From: Microcaldota archaeon
Lineage (GTDB): Archaea > B1Sed10-29 > JACOVT01
Direction: 5' to 3'
Assembly: GCA_016177165.1 (NCBI GenBank)
Contig: JACOVT010000101.1
Span: 1-9,536 of the forward strand
Length of the DNA stretch: 9,536 bases
A program made the translations under genes and the position numbers. The notes below the pieces were generated by a model. That model saw only the letters and a list, made by a program, of their open reading frames with translations. It did not search any database and was not told the DNA's origin. This document shows, in pieces, positions 1 to 6,512 of the stretch (position 1 is the first letter of the stretch; each line of letters starts with the position of its first letter).

Positions 1-76
1 CATCATGAAGGGTTCCCTCAACCTGCGCACGAGCGATTGCACGAGCGGGGACGGCAGCGCCTGCGGCTCATGCAAG
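1..76 (+). repeat. 76-bp exact direct repeat, copy 1 (may extend upstream)
   Basis: Bases 1-76 match 1885-1960 without a mismatch; the match ends at base 77 (g versus c at 1961). It codes for the end of the cysteine-rich pilin head in two neighbouring paralogues. The left limit is unknown because it coincides with the window edge. Confidence 0.95.
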
Positions 77-1588
77 GCTGGTGACGCTGCAGCGATAGTA
101 TACAAGGGCGGCGGAATCGGGAACCAGCCGCCCGTGGTAAAGGTGACGCAGCCCGGCTCGTGCGCCGCCGGGTCTACCTGCACTTTCACTGCCGAGGCGA
201 GCGACCCGGACGGTTCTGTGAGCGGCGTTTCGTGGACCTGCGACTACTCCGGCGACGGCCGCTCCTGCAACCAGCTGGTAAAAGATGATGGAAAGACGCT
301 CGAAGTCACCCCGAGCGGCACCCAGGGCGGCAGGCTGTTCGTGAGCGTCACTGCAAAGGACGACAAAGGGTCAGAAACTACTGCAAGCGCCAGTCTGGAC
401 GTTGGTCCTCTGCCAGTGGCCGACCTGGCTGTTACTTCGCTTAACTTCTACGGAATCCCGTCTCCTTCTAATGCGTGCGCCACGCCTGCTGCCACGGTGG
501 CTGTCAGGAACAACGGCAACACCATGGCTAACTCGTTTTGCGTTGACCTCAAGGCAAGCGACCCCTCCGGCTCGGTAATCAGCACAGCCAAAGCGTGCGA
601 CTCCAACCTCGACGGCGGGGCGTTCAAGTCGTTTTCAATACCGCTGGGCTCCCCGGTGGTCGGAGGTCAGTCCACTTATGAAGCTTCGCTCTCCGGGATT
701 GTGTTTGGGAACTCGATGGCAGACGGCAACCCGGCCAACGACAAGCAGGAAACCACCCGGTCGGCGAATGGCAGCATCGGCATGTCAGAGTTCAAGGCCT
801 CGGGCCAAGGACAGTTCGGGATGGTTACCTTCTTTGACGTCACCCCTAGCGGTTCGTTCGGCGGCTCGATGACCGGACCTGCGAAAGGAGTAGACCTGAC
901 TTTGGAAGCTACGGTGCAAAACAAACTGCCCGTGAAAGCTAACGTAGTGGTGGATTTCCTTGTTGACGACGCAAGCATCGGCACGGCAAGCGCGGAAGCG
1001 CCCGACGCCTCGACAGGTTTCGGCAAGGTCGCCGTGTCAAAGGTATGGACTGCAGACGGGGGGTCGCACACGCTAACAGCAAAGCTCTCCGGCGTCAGCG
1101 CGCCGCCCGGTCCGCCCGCCTGCTTCACAATGCCGCCGGACACGTACGACACCAACAAGAATGACAACCAGCTTTCCGGCAGCATAAAGGCAACCGTGTT
1201 CAACCTCAGGTATGCAAAGAACGCCCAAGGAACCCCAAACGTGGATTATGACCCAACTTCAGGCAACGGTTACGCATGGGTGCATGGGGATGCGGTAGAC
1301 CTTGCCTCGTGCGCCGGCAGCGAGGTGCGCTGGTACGTGCTCGATCCTTCATCAGCAAACTACCTGCTCAGGAAGAGCGTCTCATTCTCGGTGTCGGTGT
1401 TCAGCTTTGACTCTGACGGCAACCTGAAGACCCTGCTGTCGGGCGGGCTTGGCAATCCAACCGAGTCCGACCAGATGCGCATAAAGACCGAGATATACGC
1501 CGGCACAAAGCCCCAGTTCGGTTCAGGCACCTGCACCGAGTCAACGACAGATGACAACGTGCACACTTTCTCAAAGCCGCTCACCTGA
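2..1588 (+). CDS. Large pilin-like surface protein with PKD-like and CARDB-like domains, 5'-truncated by window edge
   Basis: The reading frame is open from the first complete codon and the true start lies upstream of the window. The first visible ATG (base 5) corresponds to an internal methionine of the intact paralogue at 1643-3400, so it is not the start. Visible parts, counted from that Met: the end of a cysteine-rich pilin head (C12, C20, C23), a Gly-rich linker, a PKD-like domain at about 44-132 (SDPDG then WTCD, later AKDDKGSETT), a CARDB-like domain at about 138-255 (ADLAVTSLNF... VRNNGNT... NPANDK), a second CARDB-like sandwich at about 262-375, and a third beta-rich region to the end. 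CARDB and PKD domains are extracellular beta-sandwich folds common in archaeal adhesins and surface proteins. By analogy with its neighbour it should be an N-terminally anchored pilin carrying a long exposed arm. Inferred role: adhesion or decoration of a type IV-like pilus. Ligand unknown. Confidence 0.85.
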   Translation: MMKGSLNLRTSDCTSGDGSACGSCKAGDAAAIVYKGGGIGNQPPVVKVTQPGSCAAGSTCTFTAEASDPDGSVSGVSWTCDYSGDGRSCNQLVKDDGKTLEVTPSGTQGGRLFVSVTAKDDKGSETTASASLDVGPLPVADLAVTSLNFYGIPSPSNACATPAATVAVRNNGNTMANSFCVDLKASDPSGSVISTAKACDSNLDGGAFKSFSIPLGSPVVGGQSTYEASLSGIVFGNSMADGNPANDKQETTRSANGSIGMSEFKASGQGQFGMVTFFDVTPSGSFGGSMTGPAKGVDLTLEATVQNKLPVKANVVVDFLVDDASIGTASAEAPDASTGFGKVAVSKVWTADGGSHTLTAKLSGVSAPPGPPACFTMPPDTYDTNKNDNQLSGSIKATVFNLRYAKNAQGTPNVDYDPTSGNGYAWVHGDAVDLASCAGSEVRWYVLDPSSANYLLRKSVSFSVSVFSFDSDGNLKTLLSGGLGNPTESDQMRIKTEIYAGTKPQFGSGTCTESTTDDNVHTFSKPLT

Positions 1589-1611
1589 TCTTTCTGGCGG
1601 GGTGACAGGAA

Positions 1612-1622
1612 CGTTTTAAAAC
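1612..1622 (+). promoter_or_regulatory. TATA-box promoter for the large pilin gene, probably leaderless
   Basis: TTTTAAAA at 1614-1621 is centred about 26 nt before the GTG at 1643, the usual archaeal TATA-to-transcription-start distance. The mRNA would then begin at or next to the start codon. No Shine-Dalgarno sequence precedes the GTG, which agrees with leaderless initiation. Confidence 0.7.
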
Positions 1623-1642
1623 CGCGCCTCAGTTAGCTAGCC

Positions 1643-3400
1643 GTGCAGCCAAACGATCGCGGGCAAGGCTCGCTCGAGTACCTCATACTCATAGCGGTAG
1701 TGCTCGCGGTCTCGGCTTTCATCGTGATGTTCATCTCGGGCTCGTTCCAAGGACAAGAGAGCGCATCGCTTTTTGCCAACTGCAGGCAGGCGGCTTCCAC
1801 GTGCAAGCTGTTCAAGGCTTCCAACCCCAACGACCCGTGTGTTCAGTGCCGGCAGCAGTGTGCTGATCCGAATAGTGGTTTGGACATCATGAAGGGTTCC
1901 CTCAACCTGCGCACGAGCGATTGCACGAGCGGGGACGGCAGCGCCTGCGGCTCATGCAAGCAGGGCAACCCCGCTGCGATAGTATACCAGGGTGGAGGAA
2001 TAGGAAACAAGCCACCCACCATCTCTATTACCCCTCCAGACTCATGCTTTAACGACGTGCCTTGCACTTTCAAGGCAACGGCGGCAGACTCGGACGGTTA
2101 CGTTGTCTACCCGATCGCATGGGACTGCCAGCTGGTGATCGCAGGCACGCCTTGCCTTGCTTCGCCGGGCCCGAACCAGCAGGGAACCGAATACGTGTTC
2201 AAGACAGGCTATTCCGGAAACGGCGCGGCGACGCTCGCCGCGACGGTCACCGACAACAACGGCCTGACGTCAACCAAGAGCGTCACCGTAAACGTCCAGG
2301 AGCAGCCACGCCCTGACCTCGCCCTCACGGGAATCACGGCGCGCTTCTTCGACCCGGTCAAGGACATGGCCTGCCAGTCGATCATGCTTGTCGAGGCAAA
2401 CGTGGAAAACAAGGGCAACATAGACGCCAACGAGTACTGCATAAACGTGAAGAACGCGGCGCTCAACGCCCAGAAGCTGTTCTGCACCAACCAGAAACTG
2501 TCTGCAGGCGCCTCGCGCTCTGAATCGTTTTCAGTGTTCGACAATCCGATACCTGCCGGAACGATGACCCTTGACGCCGAGCTGATCGCAACCAACTTCA
2601 CCCAGGGGGCCGACGCCGACGCGGCAAACGACAAGTTCTCCCAGCAAGCACCCATCTTTGCCGACCCCTCAATGATTGCTTTAGCGACGCAGGGCGCCCT
2701 CAACTTCTTTGACCCGCGCTCCCGCGGGCCCGACAAGGACGAGAAAGTTGTATTCCAAGCAGACGTGAAGAACAACCTCGTGGTTGATGAGGATGCCACC
2801 GTTTCATTCTACCTTGATGCCGAGGATGACGCCCACAAGTTGGGCTCCAACACATCGGCGATCAAGTCCGGGCTGATCATGCCGGTGACGTTCAACTGGG
2901 TGGCAGACGGCTATCCCCACACGGTCACTGCAAAAATAACAGGGGTGAGCGCCCTCTCGAACGGGCAGGCCTGCCTGACGTTCCCGCCGGAAAGCGCGGA
3001 CGTCAGCCTCAACAATAACTACAGGACGGGCAGCCTGAAAGGGGCTCCCAACCTCAACTTCGCCAAGGATGCGAGTGTCGTGCGCGTTGCTTACAGCCCG
3101 ACGAGCGGCAGCGGGTCGGCCATCGTGCACGCCGAAGGCGTGCTGAACTGCCAGAACGGCAAGTCAAGGGTGGCGTGGGAGAAAAAGCACCAGGACGACG
3201 CCGGCTTCGCGCCTGCCGCGATTGTCCAGTTCAACGTGCCGCAGCCGGGAGGCAACGTGACCGTGAACGTGGGCGACCTGCAGGTATACACGAATGGAAA
3301 CTGGACCATCAAGGTAAGGATCGACCCGCCGCAGTCGACGTGCAGCAACGAGTTCACCACCGCCGACAACGAGTACCAGTTCGATGTCGAAGTAACTTGA
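1643..3400 (+). CDS. Large pilin-like protein: class III signal peptide, eight-cysteine head, PKD-like and CARDB-like domains
   Basis: The 585-residue protein starts at GTG 1643, chosen from the TATA spacing and because it places the signal peptide at the N-terminus. The class III signal is DRGQGSLEYL; predicted cleavage is between G7 and Q8, with E12 as the +5 glutamate, followed by a hydrophobic helix to about residue 33. Next comes a cysteine-rich head (C47, C54, C66, C69, C73, C94, C102, C105), a Gly-rich hinge (GGGIGNKPP), a PKD-like domain at about 126-215 (SDSDG, then VTDNNG), and CARDB-like repeats from about 220 (PDLALTGI... VENKGNI... DAANDK), ending in a third beta-rich region. It is collinear with the truncated gene upstream, so the pair is a tandem duplication. 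Secreted and assembled pilins of this size are uncommon; the long arm suggests an adhesive or decorating subunit. Function is inferred from architecture only. Confidence 0.88.
   Translation: MQPNDRGQGSLEYLILIAVVLAVSAFIVMFISGSFQGQESASLFANCRQAASTCKLFKASNPNDPCVQCRQQCADPNSGLDIMKGSLNLRTSDCTSGDGSACGSCKQGNPAAIVYQGGGIGNKPPTISITPPDSCFNDVPCTFKATAADSDGYVVYPIAWDCQLVIAGTPCLASPGPNQQGTEYVFKTGYSGNGAATLAATVTDNNGLTSTKSVTVNVQEQPRPDLALTGITARFFDPVKDMACQSIMLVEANVENKGNIDANEYCINVKNAALNAQKLFCTNQKLSAGASRSESFSVFDNPIPAGTMTLDAELIATNFTQGADADAANDKFSQQAPIFADPSMIALATQGALNFFDPRSRGPDKDEKVVFQADVKNNLVVDEDATVSFYLDAEDDAHKLGSNTSAIKSGLIMPVTFNWVADGYPHTVTAKITGVSALSNGQACLTFPPESADVSLNNNYRTGSLKGAPNLNFAKDASVVRVAYSPTSGSGSAIVHAEGVLNCQNGKSRVAWEKKHQDDAGFAPAAIVQFNVPQPGGNVTVNVGDLQVYTNGNWTIKVRIDPPQSTCSNEFTTADNEYQFDVEVT
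1885..1960 (+). repeat. 76-bp exact direct repeat, copy 2
   Basis: Identical to bases 1-76. It lies inside the intact large pilin gene and codes for residues around 81-106, covering the last three cysteines of the head. Flanking downstream sequence is only partly similar, so the identity is sharply bounded on the right. Confidence 0.95.
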
Positions 3401-3446
3401 AACCGCGTGGAAGTGAGCTGGCTGGGCGCTGAAACTCGGCGGCAAC

Positions 3447-3457
3447 CTTTTTAAACC
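3447..3457 (+). promoter_or_regulatory. TATA-box promoter for the short pilin gene
   Basis: TTTTTAAA at 3448-3455 predicts a transcription start near 3478, about 14 nt before the GTG at 3492. Unlike several neighbours, this gene also has a strong Shine-Dalgarno sequence, GGAGGTGA at 3480-3487, four bases before the start. High, ribosome-binding-site-driven expression would suit a major pilin, though that is an inference. Confidence 0.65.
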
Positions 3458-3491
3458 AGCTTCTCGTTAGCAGGGTGCTGGAGGTGAACGT

Positions 3492-3839
3492 GTGAGAAAA
3501 GGACAAGCATCACTCGAATACCTGATAATAATTGGTGCGGTCATAGCAGTCGCTGCAGTCGTGATACTGTTTATCAGCAACATCTCCGGAACCGGCGGCA
3601 AGCAGACCGCATTGGCATCATGCCGCACAGCAGGAGCCCAGTGCGCACAGGCGCAGGCAACTTATGGCGCAGCGTTCAAGTGCGACGACATCTGTTCCAA
3701 GGGCTGCATCGACCCCGCGACCGGCATGGACGTGCTCAAGTCCGACGAGAACAAGGCACAGGCTTGCGACATAAACAACCCGGCATCAGGATGCGGATTC
3801 TGCCTGAGGGCAGACGTTGCCTCGATCAGGCCGGCCTAA
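3492..3839 (+). CDS. Short cysteine-rich type IV pilin-like protein, candidate major pilin
   Basis: The 115-residue protein starts at GTG 3492, supported by GGAGGTGA just upstream. Its class III signal is MRKGQASLEYLIII: predicted cleavage after G4, Q at +1, S at +3, E at +5, then a hydrophobic helix to about residue 33. The mature part carries eight cysteines (C44, C51, C64, C68, C72, C92, C101, C104) that line up with the eight in the head of the 585-residue neighbour; both share CR-A-C, CxDPxxGxD and CGxC-like patterns. It is therefore the minimal version of that module without PKD or CARDB arms. The cysteines probably form disulfides outside the membrane. Strong translation signals and position next to the prepilin peptidase suggest a main structural pilin; this role is inferred. 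No specific named family is claimed. Confidence 0.85.
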   Translation: MRKGQASLEYLIIIGAVIAVAAVVILFISNISGTGGKQTALASCRTAGAQCAQAQATYGAAFKCDDICSKGCIDPATGMDVLKSDENKAQACDINNPASGCGFCLRADVASIRPA

Positions 3840-3846
3840 ACCTTAA

Positions 3847-3866
3847 GAACGGGCGGCTGCCCGTTC
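3847..3866 (+). terminator. Stem-loop after the short pilin gene, likely terminator
   Basis: A perfect 8-bp inverted repeat, GAACGGGC and GCCCGTTC with a 4-base GGCT loop, begins 7 bases after the stop codon. It is followed by a CT-rich stretch and TTTTT at 3874-3878. Archaeal termination mainly needs the T-run. The same T-run forms part of the next gene's TATA box. Confidence 0.55.
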
Positions 3867-3871
3867 CCTCC

Positions 3872-3882
3872 TATTTTTAAGA
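3872..3882 (+). promoter_or_regulatory. TATA-box promoter for the prepilin peptidase gene, probably leaderless
   Basis: ATTTTTAAG at 3873-3881 is centred 27 nt before the GTG at 3904, so the predicted transcription start coincides with the start codon. No Shine-Dalgarno motif is visible in front of the GTG. Confidence 0.65.
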
Positions 3883-3903
3883 ACCCAAGTCTCGAATACC
3901 AGA

Positions 3904-4830
3904 GTGCAGACTATTATACCAGCCGCGCTTGCCATCGTTGCGCTTGCTGCCGCCAGTTGGTTTGACCTGCGCTCGAGGCACATCCCGGACAGGCTGTCGC
4001 TGTCGGTCGCGCTTGCCGGTTTGTTTTTGGGCGCTCTGGAATCCGCTCGTGCGCAGTCGCCCCTGCCGCTGCTTGTTGCAGTCATCACGGGGCTTGCCTG
4101 CTTCATTTTCGCCTACTCGCTCTACTCTGCCAGGGTGTGGGGGGGCGGGGACGCCAAGCTGTTCGCCGCCCTCGGCTTTCTCCTCCCGGCATTCCAGGGG
4201 TTCTGGCCGGTCCCATTTTACGCGCTCGCGGCCTCGCTGCTCGCCTCGGTTCCGTTCGTGATCCTCTTCTCGCTCTTTCACCTGACTGCAAACAGGCAAA
4301 TGAGAAAGCATGTAGCGGAACGGCTGCGGGCGGGCGCGTCGCGTGCAGTGCTGCTTCCATTCCATGCAGTGGCATCGCTGCAGGCAATGGCGATGGTAGG
4401 AGTTCACGCCATTTTTGCGCTTCCACTCATCCTCGTCCTGCACAAGTCAAGGGGTTATGGAATAGCCGTGTCGTTGGGCTTGAGTTTTGCCTCGCTGGCC
4501 GCCAACCCCATCCCATTCGGCGTGGCGATGGTTTCGCTCTTGGCGGCATCAACACTTTTCCTTTCCTCAAGGGCCTGCTTCTCCGGGCTGAAGAAGTACG
4601 CATTGCGCAGGGAGGTTGCTGCCCGTTCGCTGGGAGAGGGGATGATACTGGCAAGCGACCGGAAAGTTGGCGGCAGGGTGGTGAGGGCAATGGCCCGAGG
4701 CCTCACATTGCAGGAGGTCTCGCTGCTTCGCAAAGCGGGAAAAAAGGTTGGGGTGAGGGTCTCGCTGCCCTTTACCCCCATCTTTACAGCAGGTTACGCT
4801 CTCTTTCTGGCGGCGGCGCTTATTGTATAG
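3904..4830 (+). CDS. Archaeal A24-family prepilin peptidase (PibD/FlaK/EppA-like)
   Basis: The 308-residue polytopic membrane protein should cleave class III signal peptides on the cytoplasmic face before pilin assembly. Two catalytic aspartates of the A24 aspartic peptidase family are visible: D21 in WFDLRSRHIPD and D83 in the GxGD-type motif WGGGDAKLF. Hydrophobic segments occur at about 3-19, 31-46, 54-75, 86-97, 103-125, 156-178, 185-200, 203-222 and 290-308. The C-terminal part (EGMI at 245-248, GLTLQEVSLL at 266-275, SLPFTPIF at 287-294) resembles the C-terminal region of archaeal preflagellin/EppA peptidases. The GTG start fits the TATA spacing and puts D21 at the usual distance from the N-terminus. 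It lies between two clusters of its likely substrates. Whether it also serves archaellins cannot be decided here, so no symbol is given. Confidence 0.88.
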   Translation: MQTIIPAALAIVALAAASWFDLRSRHIPDRLSLSVALAGLFLGALESARAQSPLPLLVAVITGLACFIFAYSLYSARVWGGGDAKLFAALGFLLPAFQGFWPVPFYALAASLLASVPFVILFSLFHLTANRQMRKHVAERLRAGASRAVLLPFHAVASLQAMAMVGVHAIFALPLILVLHKSRGYGIAVSLGLSFASLAANPIPFGVAMVSLLAASTLFLSSRACFSGLKKYALRREVAARSLGEGMILASDRKVGGRVVRAMARGLTLQEVSLLRKAGKKVGVRVSLPFTPIFTAGYALFLAAALIV

Positions 4831-4831
4831 T

Positions 4832-4841
4832 CTTTTAAACG
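4832..4841 (+). promoter_or_regulatory. TATA-box promoter of the eight-gene pilin operon, probably leaderless
   Basis: TTTTAAA at 4833-4839 lies directly behind the peptidase stop codon (4828-4830) and is centred 26 nt before the ATG at 4862. The transcript would start on or beside the ATG. It is the only convincing promoter seen upstream of the closely spaced genes that follow. Confidence 0.65.
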
Positions 4842-4861
4842 CCCACCTTCTTTCCCTGACA

Positions 4862-5020
4862 ATGGACGATCGCGGGCAGGTGTCGCTCGAGTACTTGGCA
4901 ATACTGGCGCTCGCGATAGCGATTGCGGCAGTTGCGGTGCTGCTGCTGGCCGACTTGTTCAACATAAAGGACGGCCTGAAGCAGAACGTCCAATTGTTGA
5001 GGAAGGATCTGGTTGGTTGA
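4862..5020 (+). CDS. Minimal pilin-like protein (52 aa), first gene of pilin operon
   Basis: ATG 4862 is preferred over an upstream TTG at 4823, because the TATA box at 4833-4839 falls inside the longer version and because the signal peptide then sits at the N-terminus. The protein begins MDDRGQVSLEYLAI, a canonical class III signal: R at -2, cleavage G5/Q6, S at +3, E at +5. A hydrophobic helix runs to about residue 33, followed by only about 19 polar residues (DGLKQNVQLLRKDLVG). With no globular head, it resembles the single-helix small pilins known from Flp/Tad-like systems in general form, not in detectable sequence. One base separates it from the next gene, which looks like a duplicate. 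It may be a filament core subunit or accessory pilin. Confidence 0.8.
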   Translation: MDDRGQVSLEYLAILALAIAIAAVAVLLLADLFNIKDGLKQNVQLLRKDLVG

Positions 5021-5021
5021 C

Positions 5022-5192
5022 ATGGATGACGCAGGACAGTCATCGCTCGAATACCTGATAGTGCTCGCCACGGTGGTGCTTCTTGGCGCGGTGGTGGCCT
5101 TCACGGGCGCCACTTTCGGCGCGTCCAAGCCCGCGCTGAAAGACCTGGTGGGCAACTACCACGCATCGGCCCTCAAGGTGGTGTCGCCATGA
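5022..5192 (+). CDS. Minimal pilin-like protein (56 aa), paralogue of the preceding gene
   Basis: The ATG lies one base after the previous stop and the gene ends in an ATGA overlap with the next, so translation is likely coupled. It begins MDDAGQSSLEYLIVL: Q at +1, S at +3 and E at +5 match a class III signal, followed by a hydrophobic helix to about residue 33 and a short tail (KPALKDLVGNYHASALKV). The start MDD-GQ-SLEYL and the shared LKxxLVG tail region make it a sister of the 52-residue protein. Oddly, the residue before the cleavage-site glycine is Ala rather than the usual Lys/Arg, and the leader (MDDAG) has no positive charge. Likely a second single-helix pilin. This gene is easy to miss because of its size. 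Confidence 0.78.
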   Translation: MDDAGQSSLEYLIVLATVVLLGAVVAFTGATFGASKPALKDLVGNYHASALKVVSP

Positions 5193-5734
5193 AGCGCGGC
5201 CAGATAACAATCGAGTACATAATCGTGATAGTGGTGGTCATGCTGCTTTTTTCAGGCATCTCGCTTGACCTGATAAGCGACTCGCAGAAGGACGCCCGGG
5301 AAATCGGCAGGAAGCTGCAGGAACGTTCTGTCTCCAGCCTGCTGAAGTCATACGGCGAGATGATGTCGCTGCAAGGCTCCGGTGGCAAGAAGGTGCTCTT
5401 CCTCCGGGCGCCGCCCTCCTGCGTCATATCCGTGGAACCTGCGCAGCTCAGGGAGGTGTGCGAGCCGACCGAGCCGCCGTTCCAGTACATGAACCCCAGC
5501 GTCCCGGCCGGGACGGTGATCACGACCAGCTTTCCCGGCGTGGCATACTCGTGCGTGAGCTGCTCCCGTGGAGAAGTAACCTCCTATTATGCATGTGCGC
5601 AGTGCAACGAACAGGGCGCGAAAGACTACGGGACCCCGTGTTCCCAGCAGGCTTTCTGCTTCAAGGCAGTATCGGCTTCAAGCTCCAGCCTGATAACGCC
5701 ATCGGGTGGGTTGATTGAGGTCAAGAAGAGCTGA
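5189..5734 (+). CDS. Pilin-like protein with cysteine-rich C-terminal half
   Basis: The 181-residue protein begins at the ATG of an ATGA overlap with the preceding pilin gene. It starts MKRGQITIEYIIVI, a strong class III signal (KR-G/Q, T at +3, E at +5) with a very hydrophobic helix to about residue 28. A basic amphipathic helix follows at about 32-60 (DSQKDAREIGRKLQER), typical of the extended pilin spine. The C-terminal half has eight cysteines (C78, C91, C122, C125, C136, C139, C151, C157), including two CxxC pairs, SCVSC and CAQC. These could be disulfides or, less likely outside the cell, a metal knuckle. I do not recognise a named family for this half. Its position in the operon suggests a minor pilin or tip component. 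Confidence 0.82.
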   Translation: MKRGQITIEYIIVIVVVMLLFSGISLDLISDSQKDAREIGRKLQERSVSSLLKSYGEMMSLQGSGGKKVLFLRAPPSCVISVEPAQLREVCEPTEPPFQYMNPSVPAGTVITTSFPGVAYSCVSCSRGEVTSYYACAQCNEQGAKDYGTPCSQQAFCFKAVSASSSSLITPSGGLIEVKKS

Positions 5735-6107
5735 AACAGGCCGGCGCGGGCAGACCTCCTTCGAGTTCATACTCGTGATAGCCATAACGCTGCTTGTCGT
5801 CGGGTCGGTCGCGTTTGACGTGGCGGACGAGGCCGGCAAGACATTCGTGCTATCAGAAGTGAAGAAGGTCGCGTCCTTCCATTCCGCGCGCGCGGCCCGT
5901 AGCGCCGGCTGCGAGGACGTGGCATTCCGTTCAGCACAGCTGGACGAGGCGGCAGGAACCCTCGAGGTTTCGTTCACTGGCGACCGGTCGTGCAGGCAAT
6001 TCATACTGCGCCGCATCGCCGACGACGTGGAAAGCTCTTGCGGCGCAACGCCCAACGGCGACACTTTCATAGACTGCAACCTTCGGGTTTCATTGACTGG
6101 CGGGTAG
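5715..6107 (+). CDS. Minor pilin-like protein, TTG start, overlapping preceding gene
   Basis: The 130-residue protein is assigned a TTG start at 5715, the only plausible initiation codon before the signal peptide; it overlaps the preceding gene by 20 bp and has a GGTGGG purine-rich stretch just before it. It starts MRSRRAETGRRGQTSFEFIL: a longer, strongly basic leader, then RG/Q with S at +3 and E at +5, followed by a hydrophobic helix to about residue 34. A spine helix continues (EAGKTFVLSEVKKVASF), then a small domain with four cysteines (C66, C93, C109, C121) suited to two disulfides. TTG initiation plus overlap suggests lower, coupled expression, as expected of a minor pilin. Function inferred from signal and context. 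Confidence 0.8.
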   Translation: MRSRRAETGRRGQTSFEFILVIAITLLVVGSVAFDVADEAGKTFVLSEVKKVASFHSARAARSAGCEDVAFRSAQLDEAAGTLEVSFTGDRSCRQFILRRIADDVESSCGATPNGDTFIDCNLRVSLTGG

Positions 6108-6151
6108 GATGGCTGGATGGATGGGCAAGTGATGATCGGTGAGGGGATGAA

Positions 6152-6511
6152 ATGAGGGGATTGCTGAGCTTGGATGCGCTCATGGCGCTCATTGTGGTAT
6201 CGCTGCTGGCGGCTTGGCTGGCCGGAACCATACCGAACGGCGTCAGCGAGTCGGCCGATTTCGGTAGCTACGTCCAAGCAAAGGGAGGAGCCGTGTCGGT
6301 GGGCATGCAGGCCAACGCATTCCACGCCGCTGGTATCTCAGACATTGCTGTAGCCGTGCCCAGGGGGGCGATCATGTCCAAGGAAGCGAGTTTTTCGGTT
6401 ACAAAGGGCTCGCAGACAGTGGTGAGCGTCGGGTTCAACGAGATGGGTGACTCCTACCCGGTGCCATTCGGGTTCTGCATAAGCGGCAATGTGTTGAAAT
6501 CAGGGTGTTGA
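6152..6511 (+). CDS. Membrane-anchored pilin-like protein with SLDA-type signal
   Basis: The 119-residue protein starts at ATG 6152, preceded by GGTGAGGGG at 6139-6146. The N-terminus, MRGLLSLDALMALIVVS, aligns with a class III signal but has L at +1 and Asp rather than Glu at +5; the S-x-D-A pattern recurs in the next two genes. One hydrophobic segment spans about residues 4-26. The exported part is beta-rich and ends with two cysteines (C109 in FGFCISG and C119 as the last residue), which may pair. It is separated from the previous gene by 44 bp and from the next by one base. It is probably a pseudopilin or minor pilin. Whether the prepilin peptidase cleaves it is uncertain because Q and E are both absent. 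Confidence 0.78.
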   Translation: MRGLLSLDALMALIVVSLLAAWLAGTIPNGVSESADFGSYVQAKGGAVSVGMQANAFHAAGISDIAVAVPRGAIMSKEASFSVTKGSQTVVSVGFNEMGDSYPVPFGFCISGNVLKSGC

Positions 6512-6512
6512 A

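Noticed and set aside
2209..2799. 196-codon open frame on the minus strand
   Set aside because: Antisense to the large pilin gene with no independent support; the same applies to the frame at 676-1203.
3877..4443. 188-codon open frame on the minus strand
   Set aside because: Antisense to the peptidase, extremely rich in Arg, Glu and Gln, covers the peptidase promoter, and no recognisable family.
4137..4838. 233-codon open frame on the plus strand
   Set aside because: It is out of frame within the prepilin peptidase gene, which has clear catalytic motifs; the translation is Arg/Gly-rich as expected of a shifted frame in GC-rich DNA.
4823..4861. Upstream TTG start extending the 52-residue pilin by 13 residues
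   Set aside because: The extension would contain the TATA box and bury the class III signal behind hydrophobic residues.
5678..6325. 215-codon open frame on the minus strand
   Set aside because: It runs opposite to two well-supported pilin-like genes, its translation is low in complexity of the kind seen in GC-rich antisense frames, and it has no domain, signal or promoter.
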